A stretch of DNA of 64,000 nt from Imperialibacter sp040222815 (GCF_040222815.1 NZ_JAVKCH010000013.1:124001-188000), one strand, 5' to 3'. Numbered from the stretch's first letter, positions 1 to 8,931 are shown. Numbers and translations: made by a program. Notes: generated from the letters alone by a model not told the origin.

Positions 1-885
1 AGGTTCTGGGTTTGACCTGCCTGTTATCTGCACAGGTGAATATAACCTTAATATTTCCCGGACAAAGTGCTCAATGCTGGCGTCGTCATCAAGTTTGCAT
101 AGTAGTTCTTTGTCTTCAATTAATGTTTGCAGGCAAATGCTTATCAGGCTGGAGGTTGTTTCAAAGGCAGCAATGAAAAGAAAAATAATGAGCGATACGG
201 GATCAGTATTAAATTCAGGGTTGTCTTCTGCAGCTTTTTTGACAGCAGCTGCCAATCCGGTCGACTCCTTATCAAGGCTGCTGTAGTAAAGATCAAAAGA
301 TGCCCGAAGGTTTGTTGAGGCTAACTGGATATTTTTTAAATCTTTAAAAGTCAAATAGGGATCAAGGAGTTGAACCAGCTTGAAGCCATCCGCCTGAAGT
401 TCTTCTCCTAAACCTCTCGGCATGCCAAGCACATCGCAAACCATCCATACTGGTAGCTTCTTTGCAATAAAAGAGACCAGGTCAAATGATGGCGGCATAT
501 CCGCCAGAATTTCATCACAAATCTCAGATGACTTCCTCGAAAGAAAAGACTTGGAAGGCCAGTTTTTAGCCAGAACGGAGCGAATAAGACTGTGTATTGG
601 TGGGTTTTGTTGTATCGGCATTCCGGCCACTGCCTGCTGAATCGAGCCAAAGTCTATGTTTCTGCCCGTAGCATATTGAGTCATTTTATAAATCCATTCC
701 GCCCTTGCTCCTGTCTGATAATTTTTAGCAAAAAGCACATGCTTCACGCCATCATAGCTCATTACTACGAAGTCCCCAGTGGGTGATTGGAATACAGGCG
801 CATGCGCCAATATTTTGGAATATACTGGAAAGGGGTTAGTAATAAACCCCGGATTCGATGGTTGCCAAAGCTTAGTTACGTCCAT
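1..885 (-). CDS. Cytochrome P450, C-terminal part beyond the left edge
   Basis: Partial gene: 295 codons read from ATG at 885 to the edge with no stop. It is recognised as a bacterial class I P450, a haem monooxygenase. The C-helix region reads NPPIHSLIR (about residues 94-102). The I-helix oxygen-activation motif is AAFETT (239-244). The K-helix ExxR is E277-xx-R280, followed by LYSPVQITGR. The haem-binding Cys loop lies outside the window, so activity cannot be judged. The start overlaps the end of the carrier-protein gene by 14 nt, implying coupled translation. P450s next to a dedicated carrier protein often hydroxylate carrier-bound acyl or aminoacyl substrates (known for P450BioI and NRPS P450s); that this one does so is inference. 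The family call is firm, the substrate unknown. Confidence 0.9.
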   Translation of the reverse strand, partial: MDVTKLWQPSNPGFITNPFPVYSKILAHAPVFQSPTGDFVVMSYDGVKHVLFAKNYQTGARAEWIYKMTQYATGRNIDFGSIQQAVAGMPIQQNPPIHSLIRSVLAKNWPSKSFLSRKSSEICDEILADMPPSFDLVSFIAKKLPVWMVCDVLGMPRGLGEELQADGFKLVQLLDPYLTFKDLKNIQLASTNLRASFDLYYSSLDKESTGLAAAVKKAAEDNPEFNTDPVSLIIFLFIAAFETTSSLISICLQTLIEDKELLCKLDDDASIEHFVREILRLYSPVQITGRSNPEP

Positions 886-1123
886 TTATCAATTTGTAAA
901 CGTGTTCGGTAAAGGAAGAAACAGTTGGGTTGTTGTAGAGACTCAAAGGGTCAATGTCAATTTTATAATGCTCCTCAACATCTCCGAGTAAGAAAATTGA
1001 ATTCACCGAATCCAGCCCCAGATCATTAAATGCCACAGCATCATCAATAGTGGTGACTTCTTTTCCAATTTCCTTCGCAATAAGTTTTTTGATGAAATCA
1101 GCTATTTCAGATTGGCTCGTCAT
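872..1123 (-). CDS. Free-standing acyl carrier protein
   Basis: An 83-residue acyl carrier protein carrying the phosphopantetheine attachment motif GLDSVNS, with the modifiable serine at residue 39. It has the usual four-helix length and an acidic recognition helix (GDVEEHYKIDIDP). It is translated just ahead of, and overlapping, the P450 gene, so the pair probably acts together, with the carrier presenting an acyl or aminoacyl chain. It is unlikely to be the housekeeping AcpP: no fab genes are nearby, and the sequence diverges from the highly conserved DSLD of AcpP-type carriers. The acyl-loading enzyme is not in the window and may lie to the left. Confidence 0.9.
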   Translation of the reverse strand: MTSQSEIADFIKKLIAKEIGKEVTTIDDAVAFNDLGLDSVNSIFLLGDVEEHYKIDIDPLSLYNNPTVSSFTEHVYKLINGRN

Positions 1124-1195
1124 ACTAGGAAGTCATGAATAGGTGTAAGGTAAGGTCAATTGTAAAAGCTGTAATTGTGGAATTGTTGGCGTTTC

Positions 1196-1212
1196 ATGAC
1201 GCAAGTCGTCAT
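1196..1212. promoter_or_regulatory. Inverted repeat in divergent promoter region
   Basis: ATGACG and CGTCAT arms separated by 5 nt, in the 241-bp gap between the ACP gene (leftward) and the MBOAT gene (rightward). A dyad of this size between divergent genes is a plausible operator for either side. No matching regulator gene is adjacent, and I found no exact Bacteroidota promoter in the gap, so the role is a guess. Confidence 0.35.
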
Positions 1213-1364
1213 AGAATATTTGAATTTATAAGTATTTATGGAGATTCAATAACAGTGAAACTAAAAACCTGCTAATTTACGCCTCAAGTGTAGAAATATT
1301 TACCAAAACTTACTTCTCGCAAAGGGACAATTTAAGTCACTGTTGTTGATGTTACTTGCATTGA

Positions 1365-2807
1365 ATGCTTTTTAATAGTAGCGGCTACGGGGTCTTTCTG
1401 ATTCTGTTACTTGTGTTTTATTACTTTACTCCAAAATCCTGGAGGTGGATACTGCTTTTAGCCTCAAGCGTATACTTTTACACGACCTGGAATTCATTCT
1501 TTCTTATTGTAGTCGGCCTATCAATTCTAGTAGACTACATCTGTGGGCTTGCGATCTACAACTCAAAGCTACAGTGGCAAAGAAAAGCCTTATTTTGGTC
1601 AAGCATAGTTTCCAACATTGGCCTCCTTTTCTTTTTCAAATACCACAATTTCTTTGCTGAGAATATAAATACTGTATTCAGTGCATTGAACATAGCAATT
1701 TTGATTCCCAAAAATTCACTTCCTTTTCCCATAGGTATAAGCTTTTATACCTTTCAAACCCTCAGCCACACAATTGATGTTTACAAAGGCTTCAGAAAGC
1801 CGGAGCGAAATTTAGGAGTGTTTTCTCTCTACGTATTGTTTTTCCCACAGATTTTAGCGGGCCCAATCGAAAGATCGAAGAATCTTTTGCCACAATTGAA
1901 TAACCTAAGCCTTTTAAGCTCTGAGAACGTCACCGCTGGCGCACGGCTTATCCTTTGGGGGCTATTCAAAAAAATGGTAGTTGGAGACAGGATCGGGGAG
2001 CTGGTGGATTTGGTTTATGAGAGCCCAGAAACGTACAAAGGGTTGCCGCTTATGATCGGCTCCTGTCTTTTTACCGTTCAGATTTTTTGCGACTTCTCTG
2101 GATATAGCGACATGGCAATTGGCTCGGCCAGGCTTTTTGGAGTTAAGCTTTCGAAGAACTTTGACAATAGAGTGTATTTCGCCAACTCTAAAGCAAATTT
2201 TTGGAAGGGGTGGCATATTACGCTTAGTGACTGGTTTCGGGATTACCTTTTCTTTGCCGTTTTGGGAAAGGGAAGAACGCAGGTTCGCTTTTACGTTAGT
2301 CTGCTCTTTGTGTTTTTTATCACCGGGTTGTGGCACGGAGCAAATTGGGGCTTCGTAATTTGGGGAACGCTGAACGGCGTATGGATAGCAACTGAACGCC
2401 TCACCTACAAATGGCGATTTAAACAATTTGATAGATTTGGATTGCTTCGGTTTCCAGGAGTGTTCAACTTTTTCTGTATAGCTTTCATTTTTTTGACTAC
2501 TTCTTTTACAGCCATGTGGTTTAAATCCGAGTCGTGGGAGGCTGGTGTTAAAATATTGCGATATAGCCTGGATTGGGGCAATATTGGAAAAAGTCCACTT
2601 ACGATCAAGGAGGTTCAAGAAATTGGATTTTGTGTGGCTGTCTTTGTTTTAATGGACATTATTAATGTGAGCATGAAGCTGAATGACTTTGGCGAATGGG
2701 TTGCCAAAAAGTCCTTTCTTCTTCGATGGGCAATTTACATTGTGCTTGTTGAGGCAATACTCAACTTTGGGATTGTCAGTAACGAGTTTTATTATTTTAA
2801 ATTTTAG
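1365..2807 (+). CDS. MBOAT-family membrane O-acyltransferase (AlgI-like)
   Basis: A 480-residue polytopic protein starting MLFNS, the usual beginning of AlgI/DltB-type MBOAT proteins. It shows the family signatures DFSGYSDMAIG, then FWKGWHITLSDWFRDYL (histidine 284), and the catalytic-histidine region WHGANWGF (H324). Such enzymes move an acyl group across the inner membrane to an extracytoplasmic polysaccharide or other acceptor. The next gene, an SGNH-like protein, starts one base after this stop codon. That matches the known pairing of MBOAT proteins with DltD/AlgJ/AlgX-like partners. The acceptor is unknown because no exopolysaccharide genes are visible. A nearby ACP could be an acyl source, but that is speculation. 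Confidence 0.93.
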   Translation: MLFNSSGYGVFLILLLVFYYFTPKSWRWILLLASSVYFYTTWNSFFLIVVGLSILVDYICGLAIYNSKLQWQRKALFWSSIVSNIGLLFFFKYHNFFAENINTVFSALNIAILIPKNSLPFPIGISFYTFQTLSHTIDVYKGFRKPERNLGVFSLYVLFFPQILAGPIERSKNLLPQLNNLSLLSSENVTAGARLILWGLFKKMVVGDRIGELVDLVYESPETYKGLPLMIGSCLFTVQIFCDFSGYSDMAIGSARLFGVKLSKNFDNRVYFANSKANFWKGWHITLSDWFRDYLFFAVLGKGRTQVRFYVSLLFVFFITGLWHGANWGFVIWGTLNGVWIATERLTYKWRFKQFDRFGLLRFPGVFNFFCIAFIFLTTSFTAMWFKSESWEAGVKILRYSLDWGNIGKSPLTIKEVQEIGFCVAVFVLMDIINVSMKLNDFGEWVAKKSFLLRWAIYIVLVEAILNFGIVSNEFYYFKF

Positions 2808-2808
2808 A

Positions 2809-3765
2809 ATGAAAAAGGCCGTTCTTAAAGCGCTTCTGTTTGTACTAATTTTGGTTGTGATACGGCAAGTCATAAGCACCTTGTTCCCTTTGGAGGAGCG
2901 GCAATCGGCACTCAATAAAAAAAGGACATTACTGAGTACAAACGAGAGCTTTAACACCATCATTCTGGGCTCAAGCAGAGTTGAGAGAGGTGTTGACCCT
3001 TCCATAGTCGACTCCATGACGGCCCGCCATCATTTGAAATCTTTAAACCTTGGATTTCAAAGCCTTACTTTTCCTTATATCAATGTTATTTCAAATCAGA
3101 TTGTGACAGAGAGAGGAGTCGATTATTTGCTGGTGGAGCTGACGGGCCCAGGCCCAGACTTTGGAAATATGGGCCCTTGGTTTGAGTTTATGAGCTCGAA
3201 TACCGCGGAAAATTCATTTTCTGATATTGTATTCTTATCTCAGCAGATGGCAACAAGCTTGAAAGGGATGCTGAGTACTCGCCTGAATATAGTCAATTTT
3301 GCAGGCAGATATCATTCACATAAAGGTCTACGACAAAACGGATATTTACCATACCCCGATAACCTGAGGGACGAGGAGAAACTGCCAAATCTTATAAACT
3401 CCAGGTTGACATTAGATGTGCATTCGGGGAATTATCCGCAGCGGAAGTTGCAAAGTAAATACCATTTGGAAGAAACAATCGACAAGGCAAATGCCAACGG
3501 AATTAGAATTATTTATATTCTACCGCCATTAATCAAAGATGAAGACGAGGCGACTTTTATATATGAAGCTTTCTATGAGCTTCCTGAGGAGTATAGATTG
3601 AATGTTTATTCAGCAGAGTTTGCCGAATTGGTAATGGACAGTACTAAAAGGAAAAACTATTTTCACCTTAACAATGAGGGAGCTGTTATTTTCTCTCAAA
3701 TCCTGGGAGAAAAGCTGAATGAGCACCTCTCTAAATGGCCGGATCCTAAAAAGCGGGACAATTAG
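2809..3765 (+). CDS. SGNH-hydrolase-like partner of the MBOAT acyltransferase
   Basis: A 318-residue protein with one N-terminal membrane anchor (about residues 5-22) and a periplasmic domain. Start chosen at the ATG directly after the MBOAT stop; an in-frame upstream ATG would lie inside the MBOAT gene. Visible SGNH blocks are the nucleophile region LGSSR (S55/S56), a block NLGFQS, and the C-terminal FHLNNEGA with H286. The acidic residue expected three positions before that histidine is asparagine (N283), so the triad may be incomplete. The role is inferred as transferring or handing over the acyl group, as in AlgJ/AlgX or DltD. Family membership is moderately secure; catalysis is not. Confidence 0.78.
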   Translation: MKKAVLKALLFVLILVVIRQVISTLFPLEERQSALNKKRTLLSTNESFNTIILGSSRVERGVDPSIVDSMTARHHLKSLNLGFQSLTFPYINVISNQIVTERGVDYLLVELTGPGPDFGNMGPWFEFMSSNTAENSFSDIVFLSQQMATSLKGMLSTRLNIVNFAGRYHSHKGLRQNGYLPYPDNLRDEEKLPNLINSRLTLDVHSGNYPQRKLQSKYHLEETIDKANANGIRIIYILPPLIKDEDEATFIYEAFYELPEEYRLNVYSAEFAELVMDSTKRKNYFHLNNEGAVIFSQILGEKLNEHLSKWPDPKKRDN

Positions 3766-3941
3766 CCAATACCCGTTAAGGTTAAAATAGGGACAGCTTG
3801 GCTGCCTTGGTTTCTTCTCTTCCAACCGCCTCACAAAAAAACCCCTTGAGATTCCAACTAATTAAAATAACTTATACCTGATTCCGTGCGGATGAGTAAG
3901 GAGGGTGTAAATTAAACCAAACTTAATGTACTCAAGCTTTT

Positions 3942-6900
3942 ATGAGACCCTACCTACTACTGTTCCTTTGTATTCTATTTGTATCGTCTTGTCAAGAAAC
4001 TAAAAAAGAAGAACCGTACGACCCTGATTCCTTCATCAACCCAGAGCTTTTCAAGGACCACATACGGACTACCGACTTTCAAACGGCAGAGGAGGAAATC
4101 AAAGGTTTTCACCTTCCGCCCGGGTTTGAAATCAATCTTTATGCCTCCGAGCCAGACATCACCAAACCCATCAATATGGAGTTTGATGACCGGGGCAGGC
4201 TGTGGGTCACACATTCCATCGAGTATCCTAACGAGGCCTCTACTGGCTCGGGGCAGGATAAAATCACCATTCTGGAAGATACCAACGGCGATGGGAAGGC
4301 GGATAAATTCACTGATTTCGCCAGCGACCTCAATATCCCCATTGGCATTATGCCGGTAAAAGGCGGGGCTATTGCCTATAGCATTCCCAATATCTACTAT
4401 TTCGAAGACAAAGACGGAGATGACAAGTATGACGAGAAGAGAGTGCTTGTTGGCCCGTTTGATCATGTCGATACCCATGGCATGATCAACAATTTTTTTC
4501 GTGCGCCAGACGGCTGGATTCACTCCTCGCATGGTTTTCGAAATGCCTCAAAAGTATCGGGTGCTGACCACGATTCAATAAGCATGACCTCCGGTAACAC
4601 CTTCCGCTTCCGCCTCGACGGTAGCAGGGTGGAGCAAACCACGTTCGGCCGGGTGAACCCGTTTGGATTTGCTGTGGATGATTTTGGCTACGTCTACTCT
4701 GCCGACTGCCACACCATGCCCATTTACCAGATTATCAGCCAGGGGGACTATCCGCACTTCGGCAAAAAAGCACCAGGTCTCGGCTTTGGGCCACAGATGA
4801 TGAACTATCAAATTGGCTCCACGGCCCTTTCTGGGTTGGATTACTACAATGGAGAAGCTTTTCCCGAAGAATACCGAAACAGCTTCTACTCTGGTGACGT
4901 GGTGGCCTGCCGGGTAAGTCGCAATACGATTACCTACAATGGATCTACACCTGTGGCAACGCTTCAAAAAGATTTTCTTGTTAGCGAGGATCCATGGTTC
5001 CGCCCGGTTGATGTAAAAATTGGGCCGGATGGCGCCCTTTATATCGCAGACTTTTATAACCGCATCATTGGTCACTACGAGGTGCCGTTGGATCACCCTG
5101 GCCGGGACAGAAAGAGTGGTCGTATCTGGAGAATTACTTACAAAGGCGAGACAACTGAGCCTGTAGACTGGTCAAATGCCAGCCTTGACGATCTGATCAA
5201 AGGCCTTGGCCAAAGCACTTTTTCGCAGCGGATGATGGCGTCGAACCGACTGGTAGACTACAAGGCTGATGAGGCAGTGCAGCCACTTAAGGCACTATTA
5301 GCAGGCAGCAAAGTATCGTCCAAGCAGAAAGTCCATGCCATGTGGGCGCTAAAGAGGCTTGAAGCTCTGTCGAACGCAGAGTTAAAAAGTGCTGCTACAG
5401 GAAGCGATCAGGAGGTAAGGGTACACGCCTATCGTATCCTGACAGAATATGAATCGTTGAATGGTGAGACGAGATCTTTGGCGTTGGATGGGTTAAAACA
5501 TAGCGATCCTCATACGCAGAGAGCTGCGGCAGATGTATTCGTGAGACATCATGATGCCACCAGCATCAAACCACTTGTGACAGCGGCATTGGCGGTGCCG
5601 ACGCAAGACACCCATCTTCGATACACTTTGATGATAGCTCTCCGTGATCATCTCACAAATGCCGAGATCCTTGCTGGCGCTGTAGGGCAAACCTGGAACG
5701 AAGCAGAAACAAAAGTTCTGATGGATGCCATGACGGATGTGCCTTCTGCCATTGCCTCCAGTTTCATTTACGATAACATCAAGAAGTACAATGCTCCGCA
5801 CGACCGCATGGTGGTGTATTTACAGCATGTGGGCAGGTTCATTCCTGAGGCCCAGCTCACCTCGGCGATCGATTTTATCAGAGAAAAATTCAACGGGGAT
5901 GCCGCAGGGCAATATACGTTGTACAACACGATCCAAACGGGTATTGGTCAGCGGGGAGGTTCTGCCAATGCCAAGCAAATGACCGACTGGGCGACCAGCT
6001 TCGCAGGCGACTTCCTGAAAAATCTGGAGACAAAACCTCAACTGGTGGCTGATCAACCGTCTGCCCATGCTGATGAAGAGTACGAGTACTTTGAAGAAAT
6101 TTCCCAGCGCCAGGTGTTTGCGGCAAACATTGCCAGCCAAAATAAACTTACAAGCTATGAACAAGGTCTCCGTGACCTGCTGAATGCCTCGTGGGCTAAA
6201 AGCAGGCCCAGGGCGGCTGCGGCCAAAGCATTACTGAACATCAATGGCAAAGGCAATATTGATATAGTGGAAGCCAAATTAATTAGCGCTGAGGAAGAGC
6301 CTGCTTTCCGGGAAGAGCTGGCCAGAACCATTGGTACATCATCTTATGCAGGCGTAACACCACTGCTGAATAAATCGCTGAAAGATGCGCCCAGCGGATT
6401 GCAGGTAGCCATCGCTTCGGTGTTTGTAAACTCAGCCGACGGCCGTGCTAGTTTGCTGAAAGCAGCCATGGATGGCTTCATTCCGCCTCGCACGCTGATG
6501 GACAGACGAGTGAATGAGCAGCTGCTATCAAAGCTAACTACTGCCCAGAAGAAAGAGTACGATGCATTGACTTCCGGTCTGGAGTCCGTACTGGAAGAAA
6601 GGCAAAAACTGATTGATACCAGATTATCCAGGTTTGATCCTAAGCCTGATGTAGAGCTGGGTAAAGCGGTATTTATGAACAACTGTAACGTCTGCCACCA
6701 GATCAATAACGATGGAGGCGTGATTGGGCCGCAGCTTGATGGCATCGGCAACTGGGGTCGCAGGGCTCTGGCGGAAAAGATACTGGACCCCAACAGAAAC
6801 ATTTCGCAGGCATTCAAGACTTACACCATTACATTGAATGACGGCAAGACACTAAGCGGCTTGTTCAGACGGGATGAAGGTGAGCTGGAAGTATACGCTA

Positions 6901-7049
6901 ACGCAGCCGGTCAGGAATTTACGGTAAGCAAAACCGATATCAAGGAGAAAAAAGCATCACAATACACCCTGATGCCCGACACTTTCGGCGAGTCCATCAG
7001 CGAAACAGACTTTGATGCCCTGCTGGGCTATTTACTTACACAGAAGTAA
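3942..7049 (+). CDS. PVC-type membrane-bound dehydrogenase with HEAT repeats and haem c domain
   Basis: A 1035-residue lipoprotein: signal peptide ending in SSC with lipidated Cys17. It contains a sorbosone-dehydrogenase-like beta-propeller (about 50-390; motifs GRLWVTHS, DTHGMINNF, GPDGALYIADFYNRIIGH). A helical HEAT-like region follows (about 420-880). The C-terminal cytochrome c domain has CNVCH (C915, C918, H919) and a late methionine-rich stretch ending YTLMPDTF. This architecture is frequent in Planctomycetes and Bacteroidota and is thought to oxidise sugars or related alcohols, passing electrons to the haem. The substrate is unknown. It stands alone on the plus strand but flanks the FG-GAP and DUF1080/GH88 genes, suggesting carbohydrate use. 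A palindromic intergenic repeat follows its stop. Confidence 0.9.
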   Translation: MRPYLLLFLCILFVSSCQETKKEEPYDPDSFINPELFKDHIRTTDFQTAEEEIKGFHLPPGFEINLYASEPDITKPINMEFDDRGRLWVTHSIEYPNEASTGSGQDKITILEDTNGDGKADKFTDFASDLNIPIGIMPVKGGAIAYSIPNIYYFEDKDGDDKYDEKRVLVGPFDHVDTHGMINNFFRAPDGWIHSSHGFRNASKVSGADHDSISMTSGNTFRFRLDGSRVEQTTFGRVNPFGFAVDDFGYVYSADCHTMPIYQIISQGDYPHFGKKAPGLGFGPQMMNYQIGSTALSGLDYYNGEAFPEEYRNSFYSGDVVACRVSRNTITYNGSTPVATLQKDFLVSEDPWFRPVDVKIGPDGALYIADFYNRIIGHYEVPLDHPGRDRKSGRIWRITYKGETTEPVDWSNASLDDLIKGLGQSTFSQRMMASNRLVDYKADEAVQPLKALLAGSKVSSKQKVHAMWALKRLEALSNAELKSAATGSDQEVRVHAYRILTEYESLNGETRSLALDGLKHSDPHTQRAAADVFVRHHDATSIKPLVTAALAVPTQDTHLRYTLMIALRDHLTNAEILAGAVGQTWNEAETKVLMDAMTDVPSAIASSFIYDNIKKYNAPHDRMVVYLQHVGRFIPEAQLTSAIDFIREKFNGDAAGQYTLYNTIQTGIGQRGGSANAKQMTDWATSFAGDFLKNLETKPQLVADQPSAHADEEYEYFEEISQRQVFAANIASQNKLTSYEQGLRDLLNASWAKSRPRAAAAKALLNINGKGNIDIVEAKLISAEEEPAFREELARTIGTSSYAGVTPLLNKSLKDAPSGLQVAIASVFVNSADGRASLLKAAMDGFIPPRTLMDRRVNEQLLSKLTTAQKKEYDALTSGLESVLEERQKLIDTRLSRFDPKPDVELGKAVFMNNCNVCHQINNDGGVIGPQLDGIGNWGRRALAEKILDPNRNISQAFKTYTITLNDGKTLSGLFRRDEGELEVYANAAGQEFTVSKTDIKEKKASQYTLMPDTFGESISETDFDALLGYLLTQK

Positions 7050-7060
7050 GACAATTGTGT

Positions 7061-7086
7061 CGAGGCCTGTCAGGGGACAGACCTCG
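7061..7086. repeat. Palindromic intergenic repeat, copy 1
   Basis: CGAGG and CTGTC arms pair with GACAG and CCTCG around an AGGG loop, with one C-A mismatch. The core occurs again, in the opposite orientation, at 8910 and 9735. It lies just after the dehydrogenase stop and could end transcription, though no T-run follows. Confidence 0.7.
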
Positions 7087-7220
7087 GTTAAGTCACGAGA
7101 TAGATCAATTATTGTGTAAAGAATTTTCAATTGTAGATGCGCCCATTTAGGAGGGTGGCCGAAGAATTGGCGGGCCGATGAGCATAAAGGCCAGTGCGTT
7201 TAATTCTTCAAAGACTTTTG

Positions 7221-7262
7221 CCTACTTTTTGTCCCGGCGGGGAACCGCTTTTAAAAAGTAGG
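7221..7262. repeat. Long-loop inverted repeat
   Basis: CCTACTTTTT and AAAAAGTAGG form perfect 10-bp arms around a 22-nt GC-rich loop. It lies 34 nt before the FG-GAP gene start. It may be an intergenic repeat, a terminator of upstream transcripts, or a 5' leader hairpin. A 15-nt stretch of the left arm recurs at 13451 over the end of the symporter gene. Confidence 0.5.
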
Positions 7263-7295
7263 AGCCTGCCCGGCTTGAGGGCGATGGTTATTTAG

Positions 7296-8489
7296 ATGAA
7301 AATTGTTCATAGTATGAAGAAAATTGCCACTTCTGTAGTCGTCGTATTCTTTTCAATACAATGCTACGCCCAACTCATGAAGAACCACGTCGTCGCCGAC
7401 GACATCCCCTTTAAAAAAACCGTCCTGTTCGACAAATTCGTCTCTGAAGGGGTAGCCGTCGGCGACGTCAACAACAACGGCCTCACCGACATCATGGCGG
7501 GTCCTTTCTGGTTCGAAGCCCCTAACTGGATCCGCCACGAAATTTACGAGCCCAAGCTGTATGTTGCTGAAGAAGAATGGAGCAACTCCATGCTAAACTT
7601 CTCGCTCGATGTGAACCAGGACGGCTGGATCGACTTCATCCGTGTCGACTTTCCGGGTAAGGCGGTTTACTGGCATGAAAACCCCCAGGGCAAAGAAGGT
7701 TACTGGAAAGAGTACATGATCCATGAAACCGTGGGCAACGAATCACCAGGATTTTATGACATGGATGGCGACGGCCGAAAGGACATCCTGTGCGGAGATG
7801 TGACCAACAAGCAAATGATCTGGTTGAAGTCGCCCAGCAAAAAAGGAGATACCAACTGGAAGGAATACACGATCAGCTTGCCGGGCACTCCTGGCTCTGA
7901 AAACTTTTCCCATGGTCTTGGCCATGCCGACGTGAACGGTGACGGGCGGAAGGACGTGGTGATCAGAGAGGGTTGGTGGGAAGCGCCGAGCGATGTTACT
8001 CAGGCGGCCTGGTTTTGGCATCCATCCAACCTTGGCGAGCCTTGCTCGCACATGTACACCACCGACTTCAATCAGGATGGCCATCTAGACGTTTTCTCAG
8101 CATCGGCCCACGAAAGAGGTATTTGGTGGTATGAAAATGAAGGAGACGGCAGTAACCAGAAGTTCACTCGCCACCTCATCAGCGATGAAATGTCAGAAAC
8201 TCATGCCGTGGCCTTCACCGACATCAACGGCGATGGCAAAAAGGACTTTGTCACCGGTAAGCGCTACTATGCCCACATGCGCCAGGGCACCGGAGCTTTA
8301 GAGCCTGCTTATCTCTATTGGTTTGAATATGTGCCAGGCAAGGAGCCCAAGTGGATTGCCCACCAAATCGACGACAACTCAGGCGTGGGACTCAACGTGG
8401 TGGCCGAAGACATCAACAAAGACGGCCTCACCGACGTGGTGATTGCCAACAAGAAAGGGATTTTTGTGTTTGAGCAGGGGAAGAAATGA
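7296..8489 (+). CDS. Secreted FG-GAP/VCBS repeat protein
   Basis: A 397-residue exported protein with a Sec signal peptide ending CYA-Q. ATG at 7314 (MKKIATS) is an equally good, more compact start. It contains seven calcium-binding-type loops spread along the chain: DVNNNGLTD, DVNQDGWID, DMDGDGRKD, DVNGDGRKD, DFNQDGHLD, DINGDGKKD and DINKDGLTD. This predicts a seven-bladed, integrin-alpha-like propeller. Such proteins occur beside PVC-type dehydrogenases and DUF1080 proteins in Bacteroidota and Planctomycetes. Their role, whether binding a glycan or acting as lyase or scaffold, is not established. No catalytic residues can be named. Location is periplasm or cell surface. Confidence 0.85.
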   Translation: MKIVHSMKKIATSVVVVFFSIQCYAQLMKNHVVADDIPFKKTVLFDKFVSEGVAVGDVNNNGLTDIMAGPFWFEAPNWIRHEIYEPKLYVAEEEWSNSMLNFSLDVNQDGWIDFIRVDFPGKAVYWHENPQGKEGYWKEYMIHETVGNESPGFYDMDGDGRKDILCGDVTNKQMIWLKSPSKKGDTNWKEYTISLPGTPGSENFSHGLGHADVNGDGRKDVVIREGWWEAPSDVTQAAWFWHPSNLGEPCSHMYTTDFNQDGHLDVFSASAHERGIWWYENEGDGSNQKFTRHLISDEMSETHAVAFTDINGDGKKDFVTGKRYYAHMRQGTGALEPAYLYWFEYVPGKEPKWIAHQIDDNSGVGLNVVAEDINKDGLTDVVIANKKGIFVFEQGKK

Positions 8490-8532
8490 TTTGTTTTTTA
8501 GCGTTGATTCCTTGGTTCGTATTATTTAATCA

Positions 8533-8892
8533 ATGGATATAGCTACTGGCTCTGTAGTAATTGTGATAACGGCTCTTGCCGTTGGTTTACTCTATTGGCT
8601 GACAAGACAACAGCTTAGGCTAAGTAGAAAAATTGATCGACATATTATCGATCAAGCGAAATCCAGGGGTTTAATAGTTGAAGACTTTCGATATGCTGGT
8701 GGTTCAGACTGGAAGGACTCTCCTTTCCCAGACAAAATCCGTGTTGGTACAGTTGGGTTCCATGGTGTTCCTAATCGAGAAGAGTATGTCAGGATACTTG
8801 AGTGTAGAACTCCTATTGGGAAGAAGACTTTCTGGGTGAAGGTCATAAGGAAACGTAGGAAGGATTTCGATTATGAGTGGCTTGAGACGTAG
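8533..8892 (+). CDS. Small single-pass membrane protein, unknown function
   Basis: A 119-residue protein with one N-terminal membrane helix (about residues 6-23), then a basic linker (RQQLRLSRKIDRH), then a globular cytoplasmic-looking domain containing VRILECRTPIGKKTFWVKV. I do not recognise a family. Codon use and length are compatible with a genuine gene, and it sits 43 nt after the FG-GAP gene on the same strand. A connection with the sugar genes is not supported by sequence. A palindromic repeat follows 17 nt after its stop. Confidence 0.7.
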   Translation: MDIATGSVVIVITALAVGLLYWLTRQQLRLSRKIDRHIIDQAKSRGLIVEDFRYAGGSDWKDSPFPDKIRVGTVGFHGVPNREEYVRILECRTPIGKKTFWVKVIRKRRKDFDYEWLET

Positions 8893-8909
8893 CTAGCATT
8901 TGAACCCCT

Positions 8910-8931
8910 TGGCCTGCCCCCCGACAGGCCA
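8910..8931. repeat. Palindromic intergenic repeat, copy 2
   Basis: TGGCCTG and CAGGCCA arms around a C-rich loop, between the convergent small membrane protein and DUF1080 genes. It shares the GGCCTG-(T/C)CCCC-(T/C)GACAG core with the copies at 7061 and 9735. Confidence 0.7.

Noticed and set aside
1962..2618. 218-codon open frame antisense to the MBOAT gene
   Set aside because: Composition mirrors the membrane protein on the other strand, no domain is visible, and the MBOAT reading is certain.
3975..4532. 185-codon frame antisense to the haem dehydrogenase
   Set aside because: Shadow of the propeller-encoding strand; no signal peptide or motif.
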